Source: Alphaproteobacteria bacterium
GTDB lineage: Bacteria; Pseudomonadota; Alphaproteobacteria; GCA-2731375
Reading direction: 5' to 3'
Length of the DNA: 21,441 nucleotides
NCBI GenBank assembly: GCA_030746295.1
Contig: JASLMY010000056.1
Span: 1 to 21,441 of the forward strand
In this document: positions 7,851 through 14,764 of the stretch, piece after piece
Numbering within the stretch: position 1 is the stretch's first letter
Layout of the letters: every line of letters begins with the position of its first letter
The notes under the pieces: model-generated
Databases searched by the model: none
Seen by the model: the letters and a program-made list of their open reading frames with translations, nothing else
What the model was told of the DNA's origin: nothing
Position numbers and translations under genes: made by a program

Positions 7851-8981
7851 ATGGACCCAGGCCTGATCGTCGTCGTGCTGGTGCTTTTGGTCGTCGGCGG
7901 CGGCCTCGCGTATCTGTTGCTGCGCGCCGAGGCGGGCCGGCGCGGCGCCGAGGGCCGGGTCGAGCGGCTGGCCGAGGTCGCCGACGGCCTGGCCCGCCAG
8001 CAGCAAGAGCTGACCGGCCGCTTCTCGCAGCTCGCCGAGCAAAACGCGGCCGAGCGGGCCGAGCTCAGCCGGGCCCTGCAGGAGCGTCTCGACGGCGTCT
8101 CCAAGCGGCTCGGCGACGGCCTGGAGAAATCGGCGACCCGGACGGCGGAGACGCTGGGCACCCTGACCAAGCACCTGAACGTCATCGACGCGGCGCAGAA
8201 GAACATCACCGACCTCGCCGGCCAGGTGGTCGGCTTGCAGGATATCCTCGACAACAAGCAAGCCCGCGGCGCTTTCGGCGAGGTCCAGCTGCAGGACCTG
8301 GTCAGTGCCATCCTGCCGCCCTCGGCCTACGACTTTCAAGTCCAGCTCTCGAACGGGCGGCGGGTCGACTGCCTGGTCAGGCTGCCGCAGCCGCCGGGGC
8401 CGATCGGCATCGATTCCAAGTTCCCGCTGGAAAGCTACCACGCGCTCCGCGCCGCCGAGGACGAGAGCCAGGCCAAGCAGGCGGCGCGCGAGTTCCGCGT
8501 CGCCATCCTGAAGCACGTCCAGGACATCCGCGAGCGCTATATCGTCCCCGGCGAGACCGCCGACTCGGCATTGATGTTCCTGCCGTCGGAAGCGGTCTAC
8601 GCCGAGCTGCACGCCAACTTCGCGGACGCGGTCGAGCAGTCGTACCGGCAGAAGGTCTGGATCGTCTCGCCGACCACCCTGATGGCGACCTTGAACACGG
8701 TCCGCGCGGTGCTGAAGGACGCCCGCATGCGCGAGCAGGCCGGCGTCATCCAGACCGAGGTGCAGAAGCTGCTCGACGACGTCCATCGCCTCGACAAGCG
8801 GGTCGAGAACCTGGGCCGCCACTTCGACCTGGCGTCCAAGGACGTGCGCGAGATCGCCACCTCGAGCGAGAAGATCGTCCGCCGCGCCGACCGCATCGAG
8901 GAAGTCCAGCTCGAAGAGGCCGAGGCCGAGCCTTCCGATACCGCCTTGGCGCCGCCGGCGACGGCGCTCAGCGGCGACTGA
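7851..8981 (+). CDS. rmuC: DNA recombination protein RmuC homologue
   Basis: A 376-aa membrane-anchored coiled-coil protein of the RmuC family, which in E. coli limits inversions at short inverted repeats; a nuclease-like fold is proposed. Residues 4-24 form one N-terminal transmembrane helix (LIVVVLVLLVVGGGLAYLLL). Residues about 28-130 are a long charged coiled coil. The RmuC core follows (RGAFGEVQLQDLV, IGIDSKFPLESY, FLPSEAVYAEL, VSPTTLMATL). The C-terminus is acidic and low in complexity. It is somewhat shorter than E. coli RmuC, as is common in Alphaproteobacteria. CGGGAG lies ten bases before the ATG. Its role in inverted-repeat stability is notable beside the hairpin elements here, but that link may be chance. 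Confidence 0.95.
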   Translation: MDPGLIVVVLVLLVVGGGLAYLLLRAEAGRRGAEGRVERLAEVADGLARQQQELTGRFSQLAEQNAAERAELSRALQERLDGVSKRLGDGLEKSATRTAETLGTLTKHLNVIDAAQKNITDLAGQVVGLQDILDNKQARGAFGEVQLQDLVSAILPPSAYDFQVQLSNGRRVDCLVRLPQPPGPIGIDSKFPLESYHALRAAEDESQAKQAAREFRVAILKHVQDIRERYIVPGETADSALMFLPSEAVYAELHANFADAVEQSYRQKVWIVSPTTLMATLNTVRAVLKDARMREQAGVIQTEVQKLLDDVHRLDKRVENLGRHFDLASKDVREIATSSEKIVRRADRIEEVQLEEAEAEPSDTALAPPATALSGD

Positions 8982-9024
8982 TCGTGTGAGGCTCGCCGCT
9001 ATAGACTGTATTTGGAGAAGGGCT

Positions 9025-9100
9025 GAACCACCCGCTCCCCCGTCTCGACCACCCCAAGGGTACCATTCATGGGTGGTTGGGACGGGGGAGCGGGTGGTCC
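9025..9100. repeat. Long near-perfect hairpin downstream of rmuC
   Basis: Arms 9025-9054 and 9071-9100 are complementary at 27 of 30 positions (left arm begins GAACCACCCGCTCCCCCGTC), with a 16-nt loop. It begins 43 bp after the rmuC stop and ends 27 bp before the stop of the candidate minus-strand ORF. No U-tract follows on either strand, so it is not a classical terminator. It may stabilise mRNA 3' ends or be a REP/MITE-like element. The strength of pairing is directly visible. Confidence 0.85.
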
Positions 9101-9127
9101 GGCGACTCGACGTAAGTCGAAAATGCC

Positions 9128-9256
9128 CTATCGGCGGCGCGCGCGCGCGGGCTGGGGGGCGAGGCGTCGGGCGCAGCCGGCGAGCCAGAGCAGGCGGTAG
9201 TGCAGCAAGGCCATGCAGAGGCCGACGCGATCTCGTTTCCAGTTCGGCAGGTCCAT
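9128..9256 (-). CDS. Candidate 42-aa small protein
   Basis: The reading frame starts MDLPNWKRDRVGLCMALLHY, continues RLLWLAGCARRL and ends in an Arg-rich tail (PARARRR). The middle is hydrophobic enough for a short membrane-associated helix flanked by basic residues. GGAG lies just 2 nt before the ATG (9259-9262), closer than ideal. It diverges from the radical SAM gene and converges on rmuC across the hairpin. It fills most of an otherwise empty stretch and reads as protein-like (aromatic and aliphatic residues, not just Arg/Ala/Gly), but the ORF is short and I recognise no family. It could be chance. Confidence 0.35.
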   Translation of the reverse strand: MDLPNWKRDRVGLCMALLHYRLLWLAGCARRLAPQPARARRR

Positions 9257-9279
9257 CGCTCCGATGTCGTGACCCGAAA

Positions 9280-9295
9280 GTCACCAACAAGTGAC
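9280..9295. promoter_or_regulatory. Short inverted repeat GTCAC-N6-GTGAC
   Basis: A 5-6-5 dyad between the divergent candidate 42-aa ORF and the radical SAM gene. It has the size of a regulator half-site pair, but five-base arms occur often by chance. Confidence 0.25.
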
Positions 9296-9449
9296 GGCCG
9301 ACACACCCGCCCGATAGCGAGAAGTTTACCGCGCCCCGGTTGACAAGGTGGGCGGTGCCAACCAGTTTCTGGCCGGGCCGCGCGAGGCACATTCGCCGGC
9401 TGGCACGAAGACGAGTGACGCCTTGTTCCAGGAGCGGGAAGCAACACCC

Positions 9450-10448
9450 ATGACGAGACACATGCCGGCGCGGCGCCTGACCCAGGCCGCCGCCGTGACC
9501 CGTTGGGATGGGCCGCCCGCCCTCGACCCGGCCAAGTTCCGGGACCCGTTGCGGACATTGGGCGGCCAGCCTCGCGCCTCGGTCGCCTTCGACCGCCTGG
9601 AGACGCTCTGGTTCAACACCGGCACGCTCTGCAACCTCGCCTGCACCAACTGCTACATCGACTCGAGCCCGACCAACGACGATCTGGTCTATCTGACGGC
9701 GGCCGAGGTCGCCGGCTTCCTCGACGAGTTGGAGCCCCGGCGGCAGACCCGCGAGATCGGCTTCACCGGCGGCGAGCCGTTCATGAATCCCGAATTGCCG
9801 GCGATGCTGGCCGATGCGCTGGAGCGAGGCTACGAGGTCCTGGTGCTGACCAATGCCATGCGGCCGATGCAGAAGCGCCAGCCTGAGCTGTTGGCGCTGA
9901 AGCGGCGTTTCGGTGAGCGACTGACGCTCAGGATCTCGGTCGACCATTACGGGCCGGCCCTGCACGAGGTCGAGCGGGGGCCGCACAGTTGGCGGCGAAT
10001 GCTGGAGGGGTTGACCTGGCTCGCGGCCGAGGGCTTCAAGCTGGCGGTCGCCGGCCGGAGTTTCGCGAGCGAGCCGGAGGCCGACCTTCGACGCGGCTAT
10101 GCGCGCCTCTTCGCCGAGCTGGGCTTGCCGCTTGATGCCAGCAACCCCGCCGAGCTGGTGATTTTCCCCGAGATGGACGCCGCTGCCGACGTGCCAGAGA
10201 TCACCGAGGCCTGCTGGGGCCTGCTCGGGGTCCGGCCCGGGGCCATGATGTGCGCCAGCTCGCGCATGGTGGTAAAGCGCAAGGGCGAGGCGCGGGCCAA
10301 GGTGGTGCCGTGCACCCTGCTGCCCTACGACCCGCAGTTCGAGATGGGCGAAAGCCTGGCCGAGGCCAAGGGTTCGGTGCACCTCAACCATCCCCATTGC
10401 GCCACCTTCTGCGTCCTCGGCGGCGCCTCCTGCAGCGCCGGCGACTAG
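9450..10448 (+). CDS. Radical SAM protein with cysteine-rich C-terminus, unknown reaction
   Basis: A 332-aa radical S-adenosylmethionine enzyme. The [4Fe-4S] motif CNLACTNC (Cys61, Cys65, Cys68) and the SAM-binding GFTGGEPF (residues 104-111) are intact; the TIM-barrel core continues with VLVLTNAMRP and TLRISVDHYG. Beyond the core, six cysteines follow: Cys255, Cys268, Cys288 and a terminal group Cys317-x3-Cys321-x6-Cys328, which could bind an auxiliary Fe-S cluster. The spacing does not match a standard SPASM domain. The ATG at 9450 has only a weak site (GGGAAG, eight bases away); an in-frame GTG at 9348 would add 34 unlikely residues. Its neighbour is a MaoC-like hydratase on the same strand, 113 bp on. 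The substrate cannot be told from sequence. Confidence 0.88.
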   Translation: MTRHMPARRLTQAAAVTRWDGPPALDPAKFRDPLRTLGGQPRASVAFDRLETLWFNTGTLCNLACTNCYIDSSPTNDDLVYLTAAEVAGFLDELEPRRQTREIGFTGGEPFMNPELPAMLADALERGYEVLVLTNAMRPMQKRQPELLALKRRFGERLTLRISVDHYGPALHEVERGPHSWRRMLEGLTWLAAEGFKLAVAGRSFASEPEADLRRGYARLFAELGLPLDASNPAELVIFPEMDAAADVPEITEACWGLLGVRPGAMMCASSRMVVKRKGEARAKVVPCTLLPYDPQFEMGESLAEAKGSVHLNHPHCATFCVLGGASCSAGD

Positions 10449-10492
10449 GCCAGGCCGGAGCAAGCCGCTCCCCAGACGACGGCCGCTGGCCT
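10447..10492 (+). terminator. Structured 3' end after the radical SAM gene
   Basis: AGGCCAG (10447-10453) pairs with CTGGCCT (10486-10492). Inside it GGAGC (10457-10461) pairs with GCTCC (10467-10471). The stem overlaps the last base pair of the radical SAM stop codon. No U-run follows, so it may be an mRNA 3' stabiliser or a weak or Rho-linked terminator rather than an intrinsic one. Confidence 0.35.
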
Positions 10493-10504
10493 ATGATCCG
10501 CCGA

Positions 10505-10522
10505 CTGCGACGAGGGTCGCAG
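10505..10522 (+). other. Perfect 7-bp hairpin in the leader of the MaoC-like gene
   Basis: CTGCGAC-GAGG-GTCGCAG forms a 7-bp stem with a GAGG loop, ending 22 bp before AAGGAG and 39 bp before the ATG. It may stabilise the 5' end of the transcript; regulation is not shown. Confidence 0.35.
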
Positions 10523-10561
10523 CGAGGGCCGAACACGGTCGAGCGGAAGGAGAGCCGAGCC

Positions 10562-11050
10562 ATGAGCGATGCCAGCTTCGATCCGGCGGGGCACAAATAC
10601 GCCGAGCAGCGGTTCTTCGAGGACATGGTGCTGGACGAGACTTTCTACATCCCGTCGAGGACCATGACCGACGCCCTCTTCGCCGCCTTCCAGACCGCCT
10701 CGGGCGACAACCATCCGATTCACTACGACGTCGAGTATTGCCGCGCCCGCGGCCATGACGGGCTGTTGGCGCACGGCTTTCAGGTGGTGATCCAGAGCGC
10801 CGCCGGCGCCGGCGTCCTGGCCCATGTCATGGGCGATGCGCTGCTCGGCTTCATCGAGCAGTCGAGCCGTTTCCTGAAGCCGGTCTATGCCGGCGACACG
10901 CTCTATCCCCTGCTCAAGATCACCGAGCTGAAGCCGCAGCGCACCACCGGCGTGGTCACCGTCGCTTCGACGGTCCACAACCAGCGGGGCGAGCTGGTGA
11001 TGGAGGGCGAGCAGAAGTATCTGCTGCGCCGCCGCGAGGCCGCCGCTTGA
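10562..11050 (+). CDS. MaoC-like (R)-specific hydratase, hot-dog fold
   Basis: A 162-aa single hot-dog-fold protein of the MaoC dehydratase family, which hydrates trans-2-enoyl-CoA or related thioesters. The hydratase motif is complete: ASGDNHPIHYD, with the catalytic pair Asp49 and His54, followed by the partner segment HDGLLAHGFQ. Later strands (FLKPVYAGDTLYPLLKITEL) complete the fold. AAGGAG lies 11 bases before the ATG at 10562. It is flanked by the radical SAM gene (113 bp upstream) and apaG (97 bp downstream), all on the plus strand. The acyl substrate is unknown; members also act on mesaconyl-CoA-like compounds. Confidence 0.9.
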   Translation: MSDASFDPAGHKYAEQRFFEDMVLDETFYIPSRTMTDALFAAFQTASGDNHPIHYDVEYCRARGHDGLLAHGFQVVIQSAAGAGVLAHVMGDALLGFIEQSSRFLKPVYAGDTLYPLLKITELKPQRTTGVVTVASTVHNQRGELVMEGEQKYLLRRREAAA

Positions 11051-11147
11051 CGGTCCGACCGACTGGACATCCGGCCGCCCCGGCGGGATATTCGAGGGAT
11101 GAGCCAACTGCGCCGCAGGCGTGCCGAGCGCCGGAAAGGTGGCCCCG

Positions 11148-11540
11148 ATGTACACCGAGACCACGCACGACATACGCATCGCCGTCCGGCCGATCTACCT
11201 CGACGAGCAGTCCGAGCCCGAGGAGGACCGCTACGTCTGGGCCTACCAGGTTCGGATCGAGAACCTGGGCGGAGAGACGGTGCAGCTCTTGAACCGTTAT
11301 TGGCACATCACGGATGCCGGCGGCCGGGTGCAGGAAGTGCGCGGGCCCGGCGTGGTCGGCGAGCAGCCGGTGCTGGCGCCGGGCGAGGCGTTCGAGTACA
11401 CCAGCGGCTGCCCGCTGGCGACGCCGTCGGGAATCATGGTCGGCAACTACGAGATGCAGGGCGACGACGGCCGGCGCTTCGAGGTCCAGATACCCGCCTT
11501 CTCGCTCGACAGTCCGCATCAGACCGGGCCCGTCAACTGA
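11148..11540 (+). CDS. apaG: ApaG domain protein
   Basis: A 130-aa protein consisting of one ApaG (DUF525) fibronectin-III-like beta-sandwich. The family signature [20 protein letters not shown] followed by [18 protein letters not shown] is nearly canonical, as is [16 protein letters not shown]. In enterobacteria ApaG is linked to Co2+/Mg2+ tolerance, but its biochemical role is unsettled. The ATG at 11148 follows GAAAGGTGG by about seven bases; an in-frame ATG at 11121 is less typical. The trkH gene follows after 53 bp on the same strand. Confidence 0.95.
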   Translation: MYTETTHDIRIAVRPIYLDEQSEPEEDRYVWAYQVRIENLGGETVQLLNRYWHITDAGGRVQEVRGPGVVGEQPVLAPGEAFEYTSGCPLATPSGIMVGNYEMQGDDGRRFEVQIPAFSLDSPHQTGPVN

Positions 11541-11593
11541 GGCAAGGCCCGCCGCCGCCGGCGCGCCAGCTCTAGGCCCCGGAGCGGAAGCCG

Positions 11594-13048
11594 GTGTTCG
11601 ACCTTCGCCCCATCCTGCTGATCAACGGAATCCTGGTGGCGACGCTGGGCGTGGCGATGCTGGTCCCGGCACTCGTCGACGTCGCCACGATCTATGGCTC
11701 ACCGGACTGGGACGTCTTTCTCGGCGCCGCCTTCGCCACCACCTTCGTGGGCGCCACGCTCGCGCTCGGCAGCCGGGGGCGGAGCGGCGACATCAACGCC
11801 CGCCAGGCCTTCATCCTGACCGCCTCGACCTGGCTCGTGCTGCCGGCCTTCGGCGCCCTGCCGTTCGCCTTCTCGAGCCTCGGCCTCAGCTACACGGACA
11901 GCTTCTTCGAGGCCATGTCGGGCCTGACGACGACCGGCTCGACGGTGATCGACGGGCTCGATTTCGCGGCCCCCGGCATCCTCCTCTGGCGGGCGATCCT
12001 GCAATGGCTCGGCGGCATCGGCATCATCGTCACGGCGGTCGCCATCCTGCCGATCCTCAGGATCGGCGGCATGCAGCTTTTCCGAATGGAATCCTCCGAC
12101 CGCTCGGAGAAGATCCTGCCCCGGGCGGCCCAGATCTCGGCCGTCATCGGCGCCATCTATCTGGCCCTGACGGTTCTCTGCGCCGCTGCCTATTGGCTCG
12201 CCGGCATGAACGGGCTGGAGGCCATTGCGCATGCCATGACGACGATCGCGACCGGCGGCTTCTCGACGTCGGACCTCTCGGTCGGCTATTTCGACAGCGC
12301 CCTCGTCGACTACATCGCCGTCCTTTTCATGCTGATCGGCAGCCTGCCGTTCCTGCTCTATTTCCAACTCGTCCGCGGCCGGCCCCTGGCACTCTGGCGG
12401 GACAGCCAGGTCAGGGCCTTTCTCGCCATCGTCGCCGTTGCCATCGCGGTCATGGTCGGGTGGCGGCTGGCGACGAGCCAGGTCGGCGCCGCCGAGGCGA
12501 TCCGTTACACCGCCTTCAACGTCGTCTCGATCGTCACCGGCACCGGCTACTCGACCACCGATTACGGCCAATGGGGCAGCTTCGCCGTCACCGCCTTCTT
12601 CTTCTTCATGTTCGTCGGCGGCTGCGCCGGCTCGACCTCGTGCTCGGTCAAGGTCTTCCGCTACCAGGTCCTGGCCTCCTCGGCCCGGGCCCAGATCGGG
12701 CAGCTGTCTCGCCCGCACGGCGTCTTCCAGCCGCACTTCAACCGGCGCCCGATCCCGGACGAGGTGGCGCAGTCGGTGATGAGCTTCTTTTTCCTGTTCA
12801 TCGCCACCTTCGTCGTCCTGGCGGTGCTGCTGACCGCACTCGGCCTCGACTTCATGACCGCGGTCTCGGGCGCCGCTACCGCGATTGCCAATGTCGGCCC
12901 CGGCCTCGGCCAGACGATCGGGCCGAGCGGCAACTTCGCCTCCCTGCCGGACGCCGCAAAATGGGTGATGTCGGCCGGCATGCTCCTGGGCCGGCTCGAG
13001 CTCTTCACCGTCCTGGTGCTTTTCACGCCCGGGTTCTGGCGCGCCTGA
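11594..13048 (+). CDS. trkH: TrkH-family potassium uptake protein
   Basis: A 484-aa membrane transporter subunit of the TrkH/KtrB superfamily. The four P-loop/selectivity-filter segments are visible in order: SGLTTTGSTV, TIATGGFST, VTGTGYSTT and ANVGPGLG, each with the critical Gly. About ten transmembrane helices surround them. TrkH usually works with the cytosolic NAD-binding TrkA, which is not in this window. The start is GTG with GGAG nine bases upstream (11581-11584). The gene ends 21 bp before the convergent luciferase-like gene, with no terminator hairpin visible between. Confidence 0.96.
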   Translation: MFDLRPILLINGILVATLGVAMLVPALVDVATIYGSPDWDVFLGAAFATTFVGATLALGSRGRSGDINARQAFILTASTWLVLPAFGALPFAFSSLGLSYTDSFFEAMSGLTTTGSTVIDGLDFAAPGILLWRAILQWLGGIGIIVTAVAILPILRIGGMQLFRMESSDRSEKILPRAAQISAVIGAIYLALTVLCAAAYWLAGMNGLEAIAHAMTTIATGGFSTSDLSVGYFDSALVDYIAVLFMLIGSLPFLLYFQLVRGRPLALWRDSQVRAFLAIVAVAIAVMVGWRLATSQVGAAEAIRYTAFNVVSIVTGTGYSTTDYGQWGSFAVTAFFFFMFVGGCAGSTSCSVKVFRYQVLASSARAQIGQLSRPHGVFQPHFNRRPIPDEVAQSVMSFFFLFIATFVVLAVLLTALGLDFMTAVSGAATAIANVGPGLGQTIGPSGNFASLPDAAKWVMSAGMLLGRLELFTVLVLFTPGFWRA

Positions 13049-13069
13049 GAGCGGCGCCGGTACCCCGGC

Positions 13070-14029
13070 TCAACCAGCGAAGCGGGGCAGGATCTCCTCG
13101 GCGAACCGATGCATGCGCTCGAGTGTGCCGTCGAGATCGGCATCCTGGAAGGTCAGGACCAGCGTTCCGACCCCCAACTCGCCCAGTCGCCCGATGTCGC
13201 CGACAACAGCATCCAGATCACCGGTCAGCAGCTGCCGTTCGCCGTCGTCGGTGGTCGCCGGCGCGCCGCCATGGGGCCAACTGGCGACATAGGCGCGCCC
13301 GATGTCCGCCGGATCGCGCCCCTCCGCCTCGGCCAGCACGTCGAGACGCGCCGCCGCAGCGGCGTAACGCTCGGCCGTGTCCAGCGGATAGCGCGGGTTT
13401 CGGCCGACCGGATACCAGCAGTCGCCCAGCGCCACCGTGCGCCTGAGCGCGACCGGGCTCTCGCCGCCGACCCAGATCGGCGGATGGGGCTTCTGCACCG
13501 GGCGCGGCAAGAAGGCGATGTCGGAGAAGCGCGAATAGCGCCCCTCGAAGGCGGGCTTGTCGGCGGTCCACAGTTCCTTGAAGACGCGCAAGTATTCGTC
13601 CGAGACCGCGCCCCGCTCGGCAAACGGCGGCGCGCCGATGGCCGCCAGCTCTTCGCGCATCCAGCCGACACCGACGCCGAGGGTGACCCGCCCGCCCGAC
13701 AGCACGTCCGCGGTCGCGATCGTTTTTGCCGCCAGCACCGGCGGGCGGTGGGGCAACACCATGACCGAGGTCAGCAAGCGGATGCGGCGCGTCACGGCGG
13801 CAATGAAGGACAGCACGGAGAGCTGCTCCAGGCACTCGCCGACGCTGGCGCCCGGCCACTCGCCGGTCTCGGTGTAGGGATAGCGCGAGGCGATATCTCC
13901 CGGCACCGCGATGTGGTCGTTGACCGTGAAGTAGGCGAAGCCCAACTCGTCGCCCGTGCGCGCCATCGCCGAGATGGCCTCGGGATCGGCGCCCGGGCCA
14001 CGCGTCAGCATGTGAATTCCGAAGTCCAT
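13070..14029 (-). CDS. Luciferase-like monooxygenase (LLM class F420/flavin-dependent oxidoreductase)
   Basis: A 319-aa TIM-barrel oxidoreductase of the bacterial luciferase superfamily, resembling the TIGR03619 (Rv2161c-like) group. Characteristic segments: GFAYFTVNDHIAVP, RIRLLTSVMVLPHRPPVLAA, SGGRVTLGVGVGWMREE, FLPRPVQKPHPPIWVGGESP and the C-terminal LGVGTLVLTFQDAD. Members use reduced F420 or FMN; which one applies here is not evident. AGGAGG lies eight bases before the ATG at 14029, but only two before the ATG at 14035, so I chose the shorter start. It is the last gene of the minus-strand run from argD, 79 bp after the lipoprotein gene. Substrate unknown. Confidence 0.9.
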   Translation of the reverse strand: MDFGIHMLTRGPGADPEAISAMARTGDELGFAYFTVNDHIAVPGDIASRYPYTETGEWPGASVGECLEQLSVLSFIAAVTRRIRLLTSVMVLPHRPPVLAAKTIATADVLSGGRVTLGVGVGWMREELAAIGAPPFAERGAVSDEYLRVFKELWTADKPAFEGRYSRFSDIAFLPRPVQKPHPPIWVGGESPVALRRTVALGDCWYPVGRNPRYPLDTAERYAAAAARLDVLAEAEGRDPADIGRAYVASWPHGGAPATTDDGERQLLTGDLDAVVGDIGRLGELGVGTLVLTFQDADLDGTLERMHRFAEEILPRFAG

Positions 14030-14108
14030 GAGCATCTCCTCCTAGCCTCGGCGCGAGCCTAGACCAGTTGCGACAATGGCTGAACAGGCAGGCCGGACGA
14101 CGAAGGCG

Positions 14109-14708
14109 CTAGCGGATCAGGAGGTAGAGGTGCTTGCGGATGCTCTTCTCCATGGTGCGGTCTAGCTCTTGCACCAGGTCGCGGGTGAATTCGTGGTAGA
14201 TCGTCTCGCGCCGTTGTAACGAGACGTCCTCCAGGATGGTGCGGCTGGCGGTCGCGCCGGCCTCGGCGAAGCCGCCGGCGAGGCCACCTTCGCCGCCGAC
14301 CTCGATGCGCATCCGCAAGCGCCCGACCAGCCGCTCGGCGCCCTCGCGCTTGAAGGCGCCGGCGAGGCCTTTTTTGGTCGCCAGCGGCTCGGAGACGACG
14401 CCGGCCTCCTCGATCAGGACCCGGGCGGTGCCGTGCCGGCCGACCGCGCGCAGCCGGTCCTCGGCCCAGCGCTGGGCGACGGCGGCCGGCGGATAAGGGA
14501 AGCGATGCTCGACGTTGGGCGGCCGGGAGGGCGCCGCGTAGCGGTCCTCGATGACGATGCGGGCGACGTCGAGCCCGATCGGCGGCGAGCCGGAAAAGCG
14601 GATCTCGGAGAACTCCGAGCGCGGCGGCGGCGCCGTCTGGCAAGCGGCCATCGGCAACGCCACGGCCACGGCGAGAGCGAAGAAGCGGGCCAGTGACATG
14701 CGAATCAT
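14109..14708 (-). CDS. Putative lipoprotein, unknown function
   Basis: A 199-aa protein with a lipoprotein signal: basic start MIRMSLAR, hydrophobic core FFALAVAVALP, and a lipobox-like MAAC with the acylated Cys23 followed by QTAPPPR. The mature part alternates beta-like segments (EIRFSGSPPIGLDVARIVIE, GTARVLIEEAGVV, LVGRLRMRIEVG) and ends in a charged helix (LVQELDRTMEKSIRKHLYLL). Homologues seem common in Alphaproteobacteria (recollection), but I recall no assigned function. GAGG lies five bases before the ATG at 14708, favouring it over the ATG at 14699. That site sits in one arm of an 8-bp inverted repeat (14714-14757). It follows hslO by 56 bp. Confidence 0.8.
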   Translation of the reverse strand: MIRMSLARFFALAVAVALPMAACQTAPPPRSEFSEIRFSGSPPIGLDVARIVIEDRYAAPSRPPNVEHRFPYPPAAVAQRWAEDRLRAVGRHGTARVLIEEAGVVSEPLATKKGLAGAFKREGAERLVGRLRMRIEVGGEGGLAGGFAEAGATASRTILEDVSLQRRETIYHEFTRDLVQELDRTMEKSIRKHLYLLIR

Positions 14709-14713
14709 CGGCG

Positions 14714-14757
14714 CCTCGGGCGATCTGAATGCTGGCCCATGGATAGCGAGCCCGAGG
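14714..14757 (-). promoter_or_regulatory. Inverted repeat that can mask the lipoprotein ribosome site
   Basis: CCTCGGGC (minus strand, 14757-14750) pairs perfectly with GCCCGAGG (14721-14714) across 28 nt. The second arm contains the GAGG that serves the lipoprotein start at 14708. If formed in mRNA, the stem would hide this site. Mechanism inferred from position only. Confidence 0.4.
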
Positions 14758-14764
14758 AATGATA

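Larger units (their letters stand above)
8982..9449. other. 468-bp stretch with no annotated gene
   Basis: It holds a 76-bp hairpin (9025-9100), an alternating CG run around 9137-9146, a candidate 42-aa ORF on the minus strand (9128-9256), and a small inverted repeat GTCAC-N6-GTGAC (9280-9295). The rest is the leader of the radical SAM gene, including an isolated TTGACA at 9340-9345 without a convincing -10. I see no RNA gene. Confidence 0.6.

Noticed and set aside
9132..9148. Alternating CG run as a Z-DNA or regulatory element
   Set aside because: Short, and expected by chance in DNA of this composition.
9068..9199. A Gly/Arg-rich short plus-strand ORF before the radical SAM gene, considered as a peptide precursor
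   Set aside because: Its start lies in the hairpin arm, composition follows the GC repeat, it has no ribosome site and no core-peptide pattern.
9340..9369. Perfect TTGACA upstream of the radical SAM gene
   Set aside because: No acceptable -10 at 16-18 bp spacing, so not listed as a promoter.
7773..10463. An 896-codon minus-strand open frame spanning rmuC and the radical SAM gene
   Set aside because: It runs opposite two well-supported genes and across the hairpin; low-complexity product with no family features.
11314..13446. A 710-codon plus-strand frame overlapping apaG, trkH and the luciferase-like gene
   Set aside because: Alternative frame of trkH with an Arg/Pro-rich product; no domain.
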